NCBI GenBank assembly: GCA_965222345.1
Contig: CBDCTS010000004.1
Span: 496,001 to 560,000 of the forward strand
Source of the DNA: JADFGZ01 sp965222345
GTDB taxonomy: Bacteria; Acidobacteriota; Terriglobia; 2-12-FULL-54-10
DNA: 64,000 nucleotides
Reading direction: 5' to 3'
The translations under genes were made by a program, and so were the position numbers. A model generated the notes under the pieces. It worked only from the letters and a program-made list of their open reading frames with translations. It had not been told where the DNA came from and did no database searches. How positions within the stretch are numbered: the first letter of the stretch is position 1; every line of letters begins with the position of its first letter. Below, piece after piece: positions 29,089 through 37,768 of this stretch.

Positions 29089-29463
29089 TTAGGCCTTGGG
29101 CCGCTTGGCTCCGTATTTTGATCTTCCCTGCTTCCGGTTCCCCACACCGGCAGCATCCAAAGCACCGCGAATGACGTGATACCGAACACCGGGCAGATCC
29201 TTCACCCTGCCGCCCCGAATCAGCACAATCGAGTGTTCCTGCAGGTTGTGTCCAACACCGGGGATGTAGGTAGTGACCTCAATCCCGTTCGTCAGACGGA
29301 CCCGGGCCACCTTCCGCAGTGCCGAATTGGGCTTCTTGGGCGTGGACGTGTACACTCGCGTGCAAACTCCCCGTTTCTGCGGGCAGGACTGCAACGCAGG
29401 GCTCGCAGTCTTGCTCTTGATTCTTTTCCGCCCATGCCGCACAAGCTGATTAAATGTAGGCAC
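29089..29463 (-). CDS. rpsL: 30S ribosomal protein S12
   Basis: The 124-residue S12 reads VPTFNQLVRHGRKRIKSKTA and has KKPNSALRKVARVRLTNG and the PGVRYHVIRGALD loop. I take the GTG at 29463 as start because GGAAGGG lies five bases upstream and the length then equals the family's 123-124; an ATG seven codons upstream would add non-conserved residues. The lysine at the streptomycin-sensitive position in TPKKPNSA is present. It is the first gene of the cluster. Confidence 0.95.
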   Translation of the reverse strand: MPTFNQLVRHGRKRIKSKTASPALQSCPQKRGVCTRVYTSTPKKPNSALRKVARVRLTNGIEVTTYIPGVGHNLQEHSIVLIRGGRVKDLPGVRYHVIRGALDAAGVGNRKQGRSKYGAKRPKA

Positions 29464-29772
29464 CAAAACCCTTCCGGGTCGCATCGATCAATCAGCCGGG
29501 GAAAACAAACTCCCTCACTTCAAAACTTCTGAAGAAGATCTACTGCGACCAAAACTAATTTGTCCCTTAGGGTGGAAAACCCTCCCGGAGCGGCGCCTTC
29601 CCCGCTACGGGTAGCTTTGTTTTAGGCTCGTCGGTCCGCCCTAGCGGGCGGCCAGGTTATTCACCTGGGCGGCAGGCAACCTCTGGGGACTTGCTGCAAA
29701 AGAAAACCCGATAGCCTTCCCACTACATACCGCCTCCAGAAAGCGGCACCATCCATGTAGCCAAACCCACAT
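29464..29772 (-). other. Long 5' leader of the str/S10/spc transcript
   Basis: About 300 bases separate the predicted transcription start (near 29766) from rpsL. No gene is seen. The leader contains G/C-rich stretches able to pair, but no known leader family that I recognise. Confidence 0.4.
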
Positions 29773-29801
29773 ACCTTAGCAAAAAGTATATCTACTGTCA
29801 A
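29773..29801 (-). promoter_or_regulatory. Sigma70 promoter driving the ribosomal cluster
   Basis: On the minus strand TTGACA (29796-29801), a 17-base spacer and TAAGGT (29773-29778) make a near-consensus promoter just after the stop of the upstream methyltransferase gene and pointing to rpsL. Confidence 0.75.
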
Positions 29802-29830
29802 CCCGCTGACGGCCCTATTAAAAAAGGGCA

Positions 29831-30538
29831 TTAACTCCGCTCGATCCCAATGTGGACTCCCCGGAAACGAAACGTGCGGGCACCTTGGAGCTGCGCTTCC
29901 TGAAGGAACTGCTTCAATTCTTCCAGCGTATAAGCGGCTCGCACGCTGTCCTGAAACAACTGCCTCATCCGTCCCCGGTAGTTCTTGCCGTGCCACCATA
30001 GATGCCAGCGCAAGAGCGGGCGAAGAGGGCGTCGCAGATCGCGGAGCAGCAGCGGGGCGCCGGGCGCGGCCACTCGGGCGATCTCCCGCAACAACTGCAC
30101 CGGCTGGCGGGCGTGGTGCAGCATGGAATTGCACAACACAACGGAAAACACGCCATCCGGAAACGGCAACGAGTGGCCATCACCGGCAAAAAGCGCCAGC
30201 CGGTCCGCCACTTCCGCCTGCTCCGCATTCCGGCGGGCGCGGGTCAGCATATTCCGCGAACGGTCCAGGCCGATAATGTTAAGGCCCGGAACCCTGGCCA
30301 GAATCTTGATTGGGATTTGTGCCGGCCCCGTGCCTATATCCAATCCCAACGATGGAGCGCCGGAAACTCTTTCCTGCGTTGTGAACAGGCGGAGCAGATG
30401 CTCGACAAAGGTATCGTCGATCGCCTCTAGATGAAGCTCGGAGGCGGCAGAGCTGTAGCTCTCTACCTGTTCCGCCTGGTCCATTTCCTCCGGCTCCGGC
30501 ACACGGTTCAGATTCCAAAAGCTCATTCCCAGCCTCAT
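29831..30538 (-). CDS. Class I SAM-dependent methyltransferase
   Basis: The 235-residue protein has the SAM-binding motif I LGLDIGTGPAQIPIKILA (about 65-82), the acidic end of strand 2 (IIGLDRS), motif around AGDGHSLPFPDGVFSVVLCNSMLHH and a post-motif LLREIARVAAPGAPLLLRD. This is the Methyltransf_11/UbiE-like pattern; the substrate is unknown. GGAGAG lies eight bases before the ATG. It is upstream of the rpsL promoter on the same strand and probably a separate unit. Confidence 0.8.
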   Translation of the reverse strand: MRLGMSFWNLNRVPEPEEMDQAEQVESYSSAASELHLEAIDDTFVEHLLRLFTTQERVSGAPSLGLDIGTGPAQIPIKILARVPGLNIIGLDRSRNMLTRARRNAEQAEVADRLALFAGDGHSLPFPDGVFSVVLCNSMLHHARQPVQLLREIARVAAPGAPLLLRDLRRPLRPLLRWHLWWHGKNYRGRMRQLFQDSVRAAYTLEELKQFLQEAQLQGARTFRFRGVHIGIERS

Positions 30539-30737
30539 CTAAAGATCTCTCCGAGGGGTACCTGAAACAAGACAGCGTGTCAAGCAAGACGAGAAGCTGA
30601 ACCATAGACATCGCCCCTGCTGGCAGAAAAACACTTGTCTCATCCAGACTCCCACCCCATAATAACCACCGGCAGATGGCAGGGGCTTACTCCTGCCAGC
30701 TTTCATTAAACTCCAACAGAACATTAAAGGAGTCTCC

Positions 30738-32717
30738 ATGGCATCAAAGAAAAAGGCAGGAACCTCTCAGAAAACTCTTGAGGCTCTCTACAGCGAGAAC
30801 AGAAAGATCAAACCTCCCCGCGCGTTCCAAGAACGGGCCGTGGTTTCCAAAGATTCGATCTACAAGAAGGCAAACAAAAACCCGGAGGCATTCTGGGCCG
30901 AGGAGGCCAAGAAGATTGACTGGTTCAGGAAATGGCGGCGCGTGATGAAATGGACGCCTCCTTGGGTCCAGTGGTTTCTGGGTGGGAAGCTGAACGTTTC
31001 CTACAATTGCCTGGATCGCCACGTAAAAACTTGGCGCCGCAACAAGGCCGCCATCATCTGGGAAGGCGAGCCCGGCGACGAACGCGTGCTGACCTACAGC
31101 GATCTGTATCGCGAAGTAAATAAATTCGCCAACGTGCTGAAGAAATTGGGCGTGCAACGCGGCGACCGCGTAGTCATTTATATGCCGATGATCCCGGAGT
31201 TGCCCATCGCCTTGCTCGCTTGTGCCCGCCTGGGTGCTCCGCATACGGTGGTTTTTGGAGGCTTCAGCCCGGAGTCTCTGCGCGGGAGGATTCTGGACGC
31301 AGATGCGCGGGTGGTGATCACGGCCGACGGCGGCTTTCGCCGCGGGGGAGTCGTGCCGCTGAAAAAGAACGTGGACGAGGCCCTGAAAGGTTGCCCCGAC
31401 GTAAAAGACGTGATTCTGGTGAAGCGCACGGGCGATGCATCCCCGATCTCCTTCAAGAAGGGACGCGACCACTGGTGGCACGAGTTGATGCAGGACGCGC
31501 CTCTGTATTGCCCTCCGGAGAAGATGGATGCCGAGGACCCTCTCTTCATCCTCTATACCTCCGGCACCACCGCACGGCCCAAAGGTATTGTGCACACGAC
31601 GGGCGGGTATCTGGTGGGCGTGTCCACGACCCAGCAATATATCTTCGACACGCGAGAGGAAGATATTTACTGGTGCACCGCCGACATCGGATGGGTCACC
31701 GGCCACAGCTATATCGTCTATGGACCGCTATCGGTCGGCGCTACCTCTTTGATGTACGAAGGAACGCCGGACTGGCCGGCCAAAGACCGTTTCTGGCAAA
31801 TCGTAGAGAAGTACCGCGTCAACGTGTTCTACACGGCCCCTACGGCTGTCCGGTCGTTTATGGGCTGGGGCGATCAATACCCGGCCAGCCGTGACCTGTC
31901 GAGCCTTCGCCTGCTGGGATCAGTGGGCGAACCCATCAATCCGGAAGCCTGGATCTGGTACTACAATCACATCGGGAAAAAGAAGTGCCCGATTGTGGAC
32001 ACTTACTGGCAGACTGAAACCGGAAGTGTGCTGATCACGCCGCTCCCCGGCATCACTACCTTGAAACCGGGCTCCGCCACGAAGGCTTTTCCCGGAATCC
32101 AGCCCGACATCCTCGATGAAAACGGGAAATCGGTTCCGCTGGGAGGGGGAGGCTACCTGGTTTTGAAAGCTCCCTGGCCCTCCATGTTCCGGACGATTTA
32201 TAAGGACCCGGATCGCTATGTGGAAACCTATTTCAGCCGCTTCGGCCCGAAAATTTACTTTACCGGGGACGGAGCCAAGCGGGACAAGGACGGCTACTTC
32301 TGGCTGATGGGCCGCGTGGATGACGTGATGAGCGTCTCCGGCCACCGCATCAGCACTGCCGAGGTGGAAAGCGCTTTGGTGAGTCATCCTTCCGTGGCCG
32401 AAGCGGCAGTGATCGGGAAGGTGCATGCCATCAAAGGACAGGCCGTCTCCGCCTTTGTGACGCTGAGGGCGGGCGTCAAGAGTTCGGAAGAAAAAAACAA
32501 AGAGCTCAAACGTCACGTCCAGGCAAAGATTGGAGCGCTGGCGCGTCCCGAGGATATCTTCTTTACGGCGGAGTTGCCAAAAACCCGCAGCGGGAAAATC
32601 ATGCGCCGTTTGTTGCGCGACATAGCCGAAGGCCGCACCTTGGGAGATACCACGACGCTGGCCGACCCGGCCGTGGTCGCCAAACTGCGCGAACAGCACG
32701 AGGATAGTTCCACTTAG
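30738..32717 (+). CDS. acs: Acetyl-coenzyme A synthetase (AMP-forming)
   Basis: The 659-residue enzyme turns acetate, ATP and CoA into acetyl-CoA. It has an N-terminal ACAS domain (WAEEAKKIDWFRKW), the AMP-binding loop YTSGTTARPKGIVHTTGGY, WWQTE-type motif (here YWQTETGS), the hinge YFTGDGAKRDKDGY and the C-terminal LPKTRSGKIMRR whose lysine (about 620) is the usual acetylation switch. Its ATG follows AAAGGAG. The gene stands alone between two divergent/unrelated genes. Confidence 0.95.
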   Translation: MASKKKAGTSQKTLEALYSENRKIKPPRAFQERAVVSKDSIYKKANKNPEAFWAEEAKKIDWFRKWRRVMKWTPPWVQWFLGGKLNVSYNCLDRHVKTWRRNKAAIIWEGEPGDERVLTYSDLYREVNKFANVLKKLGVQRGDRVVIYMPMIPELPIALLACARLGAPHTVVFGGFSPESLRGRILDADARVVITADGGFRRGGVVPLKKNVDEALKGCPDVKDVILVKRTGDASPISFKKGRDHWWHELMQDAPLYCPPEKMDAEDPLFILYTSGTTARPKGIVHTTGGYLVGVSTTQQYIFDTREEDIYWCTADIGWVTGHSYIVYGPLSVGATSLMYEGTPDWPAKDRFWQIVEKYRVNVFYTAPTAVRSFMGWGDQYPASRDLSSLRLLGSVGEPINPEAWIWYYNHIGKKKCPIVDTYWQTETGSVLITPLPGITTLKPGSATKAFPGIQPDILDENGKSVPLGGGGYLVLKAPWPSMFRTIYKDPDRYVETYFSRFGPKIYFTGDGAKRDKDGYFWLMGRVDDVMSVSGHRISTAEVESALVSHPSVAEAAVIGKVHAIKGQAVSAFVTLRAGVKSSEEKNKELKRHVQAKIGALARPEDIFFTAELPKTRSGKIMRRLLRDIAEGRTLGDTTTLADPAVVAKLREQHEDSST

Positions 32718-33021
32718 CGACCTTCAGGTTATTTATAGCTATTCTCCGCGAGTTCCATCTGCCGGGGAGGAATGCGCCGGAGCTCCACTGGGGTGTCTTT
32801 ACATGATGTCAAGGCTGGTTCCGGCGGATGGAGGTTGCTGGTAGCGGGTCATCCACGTCAGGGCACGGTTTTAACCGTGCCCTGAACTAAATGGTCTCGT
32901 CTGGAGATGCTAAAGCCGCGCTCCGGCATCGCCTGAGCGGCACGGCTGAAGCTGAGTCCTGACTAGCCGCCTGAACCTGTACCTAACCGAAACTGCCCCA
33001 CCACCCAGGAAGCTACCTTGC
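32718..33021. other. acs-dksA intergenic region with one strong inverted repeat
   Basis: No gene is seen. The region holds a 13-bp stem-loop (listed separately) and G/C-rich imperfect repeats after it. Confidence 0.5.
32858..32885. repeat. 13-bp inverted repeat (possible terminator or REP-like element)
   Basis: TCAGGGCACGGTT and AACCGTGCCCTGA are perfect complements around a two-base centre. There is no T-run on either side, so it is not a standard intrinsic terminator; it may be a REP-like intergenic repeat or protect the acs 3' end. Confidence 0.6.
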
Positions 33022-33051
33022 TTGACACAAAGAAACTTTTCTAACTACAAT
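33022..33051 (+). promoter_or_regulatory. Promoter of the DksA/TraR-type gene
   Basis: TTGACA (33022-33027), an 18-base spacer and TACAAT (33046-33051) predict a start near 33058, about 57 bases before the gene. Confidence 0.75.
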
Positions 33052-33114
33052 CACCGGCTGAAGTAAAGGAGCAGTGGTTCCGCAGATCTTAATTGGTAGT
33101 CCGGGCGGGTTCTC

Positions 33115-33474
33115 ATGGACAAGAGACGGACTCAACTTTACAAAAAACGGCTGCTCGAAAGAAAACAGCAATTGCAAGAGATTGTTTCCAAGATCGAGCA
33201 GGACGGCCGCGAAGCCGACGAAGGGGACGCACCGGACATCGCCGACAAAGCCACCAATTCCTATACAAAGGAATTTCTCTTTAAGCAGAGCAACGAGGAT
33301 CGTTTCATTCTGCACCTGATTGATGAAGCGCTGGTACGGATCGAGAACAAAAAATACGGTACCTGCGTGGCATGCGGCGGGGATATGCAAATCAAGCGGC
33401 TGCAGGCCGTGCCCTGGGCGCGGCACTGCATCGAGTGTCAGGAAAAGCAAGAACATGGCCTGCTGGAAAACTAA
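33115..33474 (+). CDS. DksA/TraR family C4-type zinc-finger protein
   Basis: The 119-residue protein has a coiled-coil N-terminal half with an acidic tip D-x-x-D-x-A (in APDIADKATN) and a C-terminal C4 zinc finger, Cys84-x2-Cys87 (CVACGG) and Cys105-x2-Cys108 (CIEC). DksA-like proteins reach into the RNA polymerase secondary channel and tune promoters with ppGpp. It is shorter than E. coli DksA (151). A clear sigma70 promoter lies upstream. The ribosome site before the ATG is weak. Confidence 0.85.
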   Translation: MDKRRTQLYKKRLLERKQQLQEIVSKIEQDGREADEGDAPDIADKATNSYTKEFLFKQSNEDRFILHLIDEALVRIENKKYGTCVACGGDMQIKRLQAVPWARHCIECQEKQEHGLLEN

Positions 33475-33523
33475 GCGCTCAAACATTGGCGCTTGAAACA
33501 CTGGGCGGGAAGTTCCGTGAAGA

Positions 33524-34387
33524 ATGGCCGCGTGCCGCCCGGCAGCTCTCTTGATTCTGCGGAGGCTGGTCTTCAAACCGATCCCAACCACCTCTTTACA
33601 TGGCTGGTTAGCAGCGCGGTTTCAGGCTGCGCGAGTAGTATGGGATTCCCTCTTTACTCTAGTATTTCCCGCCCCCTGCCGGGTTTGTCAATCTCCCATT
33701 GAGCAATTTACACCGGTTCCCGTCTGCGAAGCCTGCCTGCTGGCAACTCGTCCCTATGTAGGATTGGAGTGCGCGAGATGCGGGCTGTTCCTGCACGGGG
33801 CCGCCCCTCAGCAGGAAACCCTTTATTGCGGGCATTGCCCGGGAGAAGCGTTCGTATTTGACCAAGCCCGCAGTTACGGCCGCTATGAAGGCGTCCTGCG
33901 AAGCCTGATTCATCATCTCAAGTACGACGGTTTCCGGCCTCTGGCAAAACCTCTCGGGACGCATTTAGCCAGCGCTGTCCAGCGGCTCGACGCACCGTCT
34001 TTTGATCTGGTGTTGCCGGTTCCGCTCCACTCCAAGCGGCAGCGCCAGCGAGGCTTTAACCAAGCGGCGCTGCTGGCGGCCGCGCTGTCCGCCGGGCTAT
34101 TCAAGGCCAGCGGCATTCGGCTGGGAGCGGAGGATTGCGTGCGCGTGCGGAACACCCGCCCTCAAACGGGCCTGCGCGCTGCGGAGCGGCGCAAAAACGT
34201 CGAAGGAGCTTTCGAAGTTCCCCGGCCTGTGCGGGTACGGTCCCGCCGTCTGCTGCTGGTGGACGACGTGCTAACGACAGGGGCCACCGTGAATGCCTGC
34301 GCTCAGGCTTTGATCGACGCGGGAGCCGGGAGCGTTTCGGTGGTCACGCTGGCGCGAGCACACCCGGCCGATGCGGATGTATTATAA
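33524..34387 (+). CDS. ComF family protein (phosphoribosyltransferase fold)
   Basis: The protein (up to 287 residues) has the ComF N-terminal zinc-type cysteines (PCRVCQSP, CEACL, CARCG, CGHCPG), a middle segment with LIHHLKYDGFRPLA and LPVPLHSKRQRQRGFNQAALLA, and the PRPP-binding loop LLVDDVLTTGATV near 243-256. ComF proteins are needed for DNA uptake in competence, with an unclear chemical role. The true start is uncertain because no good ribosome site precedes 33524; it may lie up to 50 codons on. Confidence 0.85.
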   Translation: MAACRPAALLILRRLVFKPIPTTSLHGWLAARFQAARVVWDSLFTLVFPAPCRVCQSPIEQFTPVPVCEACLLATRPYVGLECARCGLFLHGAAPQQETLYCGHCPGEAFVFDQARSYGRYEGVLRSLIHHLKYDGFRPLAKPLGTHLASAVQRLDAPSFDLVLPVPLHSKRQRQRGFNQAALLAAALSAGLFKASGIRLGAEDCVRVRNTRPQTGLRAAERRKNVEGAFEVPRPVRVRSRRLLLVDDVLTTGATVNACAQALIDAGAGSVSVVTLARAHPADADVL

Positions 34388-34478
34388 TTGGGAAGGCTGA
34401 ACTAGCCCGCTCCAATCCCCATTGGCAGCAGCGACGCCTAGCCGACTTTGCATAGTAATGGAAACCTGGGAAACTTAG

Positions 34479-34991
34479 ATGTTGCACGCACCCGTGCTGG
34501 TTTTGAACGCCACCTATGAGCCGGTGAACGTATGTGCGGCCCGGCGCGCCATCATCCTGATTCTCAAAGGGGCGGCTTCAGCCGAAGAAGAATCCAATGG
34601 AACCGTTCACGCCGCCAGTTTGTCCCTGCGGATTCCCTCCGTGATTCGGCTGCTGGAATACCGCAGGATTCCCTACGAGGCACGCGCCCTTTCCCGCAAA
34701 AACATTCTCATCCGCGACCAGCATACCTGTCAGTTTTGCGCCCGGATGCTGCCTGCCTCCGAACTGACGCTCGACCATGTGCTTCCGAGGTCACAAGGCG
34801 GAAAATCCACCTGGGAAAATCTGGTGGCTTGTTGCCATTCCTGCAACAACGAAAAAGGCGACCGCACCCCTGCGGGCGCAGGAATGAAGCTGTTGCGCCA
34901 GCCGCGCCCCTTCAACCTGCATACCAACCGTCATCTGATGCGTCTCATCGGCAATGAAGACCAGCAGTGGCGGAAATACCTCTTCTTTTAA
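34479..34991 (+). CDS. HNH endonuclease
   Basis: The 170-residue protein is of the widespread HNH type that begins VLVLNATYEPVNVCAARRAI. It has the zinc pair CQFC and CHSC and the catalytic HNH core LDHVLPRSQGGKSTWENLVACC (His, Asn and the final His/Asn of NN-EKG). The function is not known for this subfamily; such genes are often near housekeeping loci and need not be mobile. ATG is preceded by a weak AACCTGGGAAA. Confidence 0.88.
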   Translation: MLHAPVLVLNATYEPVNVCAARRAIILILKGAASAEEESNGTVHAASLSLRIPSVIRLLEYRRIPYEARALSRKNILIRDQHTCQFCARMLPASELTLDHVLPRSQGGKSTWENLVACCHSCNNEKGDRTPAGAGMKLLRQPRPFNLHTNRHLMRLIGNEDQQWRKYLFF

Positions 34992-35184
34992 CGGACAACC
35001 CTCCAGCCTTGTCCGGTGAACCTGCACGGTTACGGGCTCAAATTGTATACTTCCGTGCTGCCGGAAAACTGCACGGAGGGTAACATCAGGGTCTCCGAAA
35101 GGACTGCTGTCTAGAAGGTGGTAAGATGCCTTCCGCAAGGTTCTGCGAAATCACCGCGTGCTGCCGTGTGGAGAAAATCTTCCC

Positions 35185-35850
35185 ATGCCCGTTGCAGAAT
35201 CCACTACTGCGAAGCTGAAAGTAACAGAAATTCGCGGCATCTATTCCCGCTTGATGCCCCTGTACGGCATTTGGGAGCGGCTGGTGGAGTCGCGGGCAAG
35301 AGAGTTGGCGCTGGAACTGGCAGCAGTCCGGGGTGGCGAGACAGTGTTGGAGGTAGGCGTGGGTCCGGGGACAGCGCTGCAACAGTTGGCCCGCAGCAAT
35401 CCCGGCGGAACGACGATCGGAGCGGACCTCTGCTTCGACATGTTGCGGCGAGCGAACCGGCGCTTTTCTCCAACCCGGCAAGCACCGCCGCCTTTGTGCC
35501 AGTGCGACGTCCGTTCCCTGCCTCTTGCCGATAACAGCTTCGATCTGATCTTTTCCAGCTACCTGCTGGACTTGCTCTCCGCCTCCGACATTGCAACAGC
35601 AATCCAGGAAATGCGGCGACTCCTCAAACCTTCCGGGCGGCTGCTGTTGCTGCACTTGAGCCTCGGCAATCGGTTGTTTGACCAGCTTTGGGGATTGCTC
35701 TACGGGCTGGTTCCCACTCTGCTGGGTGGCTGCCGGCCCATCCAGGTGGCGACATACCTGCCGGAGGCTGGTTTCACCGTTCGCGAGGATCGCCGGATCA
35801 CCCAGTGGGGGGTGCCGACCGAAGTGGTCCTGGCCTGCCGCCAGGAGTGA
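35185..35850 (+). CDS. Class I SAM-dependent methyltransferase (UbiE/PmtA-like)
   Basis: From the ATG at 35185 it is 221 residues. The N-terminus IYSRLMPLYGIWERLVESRARELAL resembles ubiquinone/phospholipid methyltransferases; motif I is VLEVGVGPGTALQQLA (about 59-74), followed by GADLCFDMLRRA and the DVRSLPLADNSFDLIFSSYLLDLL block. The C-terminus binds a lipid-like substrate in relatives, so a lipid or quinone target is a guess. An upstream in-frame GTG at 35158 is less likely; GGAG lies 11 bases before 35185. Confidence 0.8.
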   Translation: MPVAESTTAKLKVTEIRGIYSRLMPLYGIWERLVESRARELALELAAVRGGETVLEVGVGPGTALQQLARSNPGGTTIGADLCFDMLRRANRRFSPTRQAPPPLCQCDVRSLPLADNSFDLIFSSYLLDLLSASDIATAIQEMRRLLKPSGRLLLLHLSLGNRLFDQLWGLLYGLVPTLLGGCRPIQVATYLPEAGFTVREDRRITQWGVPTEVVLACRQE

Positions 35851-35936
35851 CCGACTTCTCGTCGATGCACTTGGAGGACGAACTTAGGAGTTGGGTCGGC
35901 TGCGGAAGGTCAGTCGCCCAAGTCAGCGTTTCCCGG

Positions 35937-36173
35937 TTAATGTTTCTTCTTGGTCAATGAGGCCTGAATCTCCGCGTATTCAGGAAACTGGTGGGTTTGC
36001 TTCTTGGAGTAAATCTTATCGCCGTTCAGAAAAACTTCGAAACGGCCGTCTGAATAAGGCTCCAGTTGCAGGTGGGTGATTCGTCCCTTGAACTCTTCCA
36101 GAATTTTCCCCGTCAAACTGACGGCCCGAGGCTCATAGTTTCAGCGGGAGCAGTATTCAATCTTGATCTTCAT
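35937..36173 (-). CDS. SelW/Rdx-type selenoprotein with in-frame TGA (Sec at residue 11)
   Basis: Reading through one TGA gives a 78-residue protein: MKIKIEYCSR, then U, then NYEPRAVSLTGKILEEFKGR, then ITHLQLEPYSDGRFEVFLNG and a short C-terminus ending in TAA. Cys8-Ser-Arg-Sec11 is the redox CxxU motif of the SelW/SelT/SelH (Rdx) thioredoxin-like family at its usual place after the first strand, with the family PRA after it, and the protein continues in frame for 67 codons after the TGA. A SECIS-like hairpin follows the TGA. Role: a thiol/selenol oxidoreductase of unknown partner. The alternative, a pseudogene with one stop, is less likely because nothing else is damaged. Confidence 0.85.
36110..36124 (-). 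promoter_or_regulatory. Candidate bacterial SECIS hairpin
   Basis: In the mRNA, CCGUC-AGUUU-GACGG forms a perfect 5-bp stem (6 bp with a GUU loop). It begins 17 bases after the UGA (36141-36143) and its apical loop has a G 23 bases after the UGA. Spacing and loop G match the bacterial SECIS model, in which SelB binds a hairpin just downstream of the Sec codon. Confidence 0.65.
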
Positions 36174-36233
36174 CGCATCACTCTACTCCAATTCACGCAC
36201 ATCTTGCAGCCGAAAGCCTTGTTCGGAAAACCC

Positions 36234-37037
36234 TCACCGTATCGGGTCTTCCAAATGAGGTTGAGTCTGCCCGGCGACCCCTCCTCGGTACTCTTTGATG
36301 TCCACGACTTCATCTCCCTCAAAAGTCACAAAGATCACCTTCTGAGGAGGTGTTCCATAGATCCAATCTTCTTGTTCCACGCCGTCCTTTGTTTCGCGCA
36401 CTTTGTGCTGCGGGTGCCCCATCGCCATCTGCACCATCTGACGGTCCATCCCGATGGTCGCCTGCTTTGCTTCGATGGCCTCGCGAAACTCGGGCGGAAT
36501 CGGGCGGGTAAAGGTCTGTATGAGAGAAACGGGATTGAAATCCAGCACGGGACCCAGATAACTTTTCAAATTCTCCACCGTCAGGTCCGGAAGGCTTTGG
36601 GGAAATTTTAAAACGACGGACGAGCCGGTCGGGGTTTTGCCGCTTCCCTGTGAGATGGGATACGTGCCGCTTCCCATCCCCACTTCAATGCGCTCGTACC
36701 ACTTCGTCTTCTTCTTGCCGCCCCCATTGATCTCAAAAACAATCTCCTTGCCCTTGAATTCGATTGCCGTAATCTGGATGAGCACGTTCGGGGGTATGGC
36801 AGTCCCATTCTGAGTCATCTCTCGGAGCAAGGCCACTTGATCGACCTTGCCCTGCGTGTCCACCATTAACCCCTCTTCGCCGCGCGGCAGAGACACCTTC
36901 AAGGTGGCATATTCAGCCGTCAGGCCGCGAATGATGGTCATGCGGGACTCGGGTGTGAGGCCAGCCCCGGCAAGCTCCGCAGGAGATGCAAATCCCAAAA
37001 CCAGGGCGGCTATTACAAGGCAGAATCGATAAGGCAT
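36234..37037 (-). CDS. Exported protein with BamE/SmpA-like C-terminal region, function unknown
   Basis: From the ATG at 37037 it is 267 residues with a signal peptide (MPYRFCLVIAALVLGFASPAE). The middle part mentions no family I recognise (KVSLPRGEEGLMVDTQGKVD; IEFKGKEIVFEINGGGKKK). The C-terminal ~75 residues (MDRQMVQMAMGHPQHKVRET, WIYGTPPQKVIFVTFEGDEVVDI) resemble the BamE/OmlA fold that senses or binds envelope proteins. The last gene-end lies 60 bases before the selenoprotein start, on the same strand, so the two may be cotranscribed. Confidence 0.7.
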   Translation of the reverse strand: MPYRFCLVIAALVLGFASPAELAGAGLTPESRMTIIRGLTAEYATLKVSLPRGEEGLMVDTQGKVDQVALLREMTQNGTAIPPNVLIQITAIEFKGKEIVFEINGGGKKKTKWYERIEVGMGSGTYPISQGSGKTPTGSSVVLKFPQSLPDLTVENLKSYLGPVLDFNPVSLIQTFTRPIPPEFREAIEAKQATIGMDRQMVQMAMGHPQHKVRETKDGVEQEDWIYGTPPQKVIFVTFEGDEVVDIKEYRGGVAGQTQPHLEDPIR

Positions 37038-37768
37038 GGCATTCCATCCCGTGCCCAGCAATCGGCCAGGTACTCTGATTGCAACCTTATCTTATCCCGC
37101 ATTCAGCGGTTGAGGCAAGCCTCGATTCTGCCTTCCCGCGCTCCCTTTCCAGCATGCTGATCTGCTCCCCATTGGTCACGGTCGAATTCTGAGCCGCGCG
37201 CGCCTGCCCCGCCCGCCCTGAGCAAGGCCAAAGAAGGCGCGGCTTGGGTCGTCTATACACCAACTCTCAAAACTGATTTAGCCGCATCAGGCAGCCTTTT
37301 TTACATCTCCAAGCCACACTTTTATTGATTCTATAAGACTTGTTGGCTTCGTTTGGTAATAAATACCCTTTTGCCGCAAACTCACCCTTCCAGATGCATT
37401 TCCAACGGCGGGCGGGAACCAAGAGGACAACTTGTTCTCTATATTTTTCGGCGCGCGTATCCCAGTCTATTTTGCTGCCGGCAGATTCCTGCGGTAAGAA
37501 AATTATTCCGATCATGCCGAAGATCTCGAATCTACCGAGGAAACCGAAGCGGCCGTGTCCGAGCCGCGAAAGCCTGCTTCGACAAATCGTCCCGCGCCCG
37601 GTAGCGACAGGCATTCCTGCCTGTTCCACTTGGTCGCAGGCATGATAGTCAAGGTCCGGCAGCATCTTCGGACAGGAGCTTTTGATATCCTTCGTGTCTC
37701 CGTGTCTCTGTGGCCAGGCAAGGAATTGCTTCATGGTAAAATGCGCGTAAGAAGGCCAGGGACAGAGG
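37038..37768. other. Intergenic region, 730 bases, no supported gene
   Basis: A 188-codon open frame on the minus strand (37267-37833) has no recognisable family and overlaps the glycosyltransferase start. Near 37690-37720 is the phrase CTTCGTGTCTCCGTGTCTCTGTGG, an imperfect short-period repeat; a related phrase (CTTCGTGTCCTTCGTGG) occurs near 61960. I see no promoter I would defend. Confidence 0.5.

Noticed and set aside
29812..29829. GCCCT...AGGGC hairpin after the methyltransferase gene as a terminator
   Set aside because: Stem of only five pairs and no T-run in the right direction; it overlaps the promoter region.
31549..31605. Acs AMP-binding loop reads SGTTARPKG rather than SGTTGKPKG
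   Set aside because: As far as I recall this Ala-Arg/Ala-Lys variant is common in acetyl-CoA synthetases of several phyla, so not a defect.
34479..34991. HNH nuclease as sign of an intron, phage or defence island
   Set aside because: This subtype is a common stand-alone bacterial protein; no intron, restriction or phage genes are around it.
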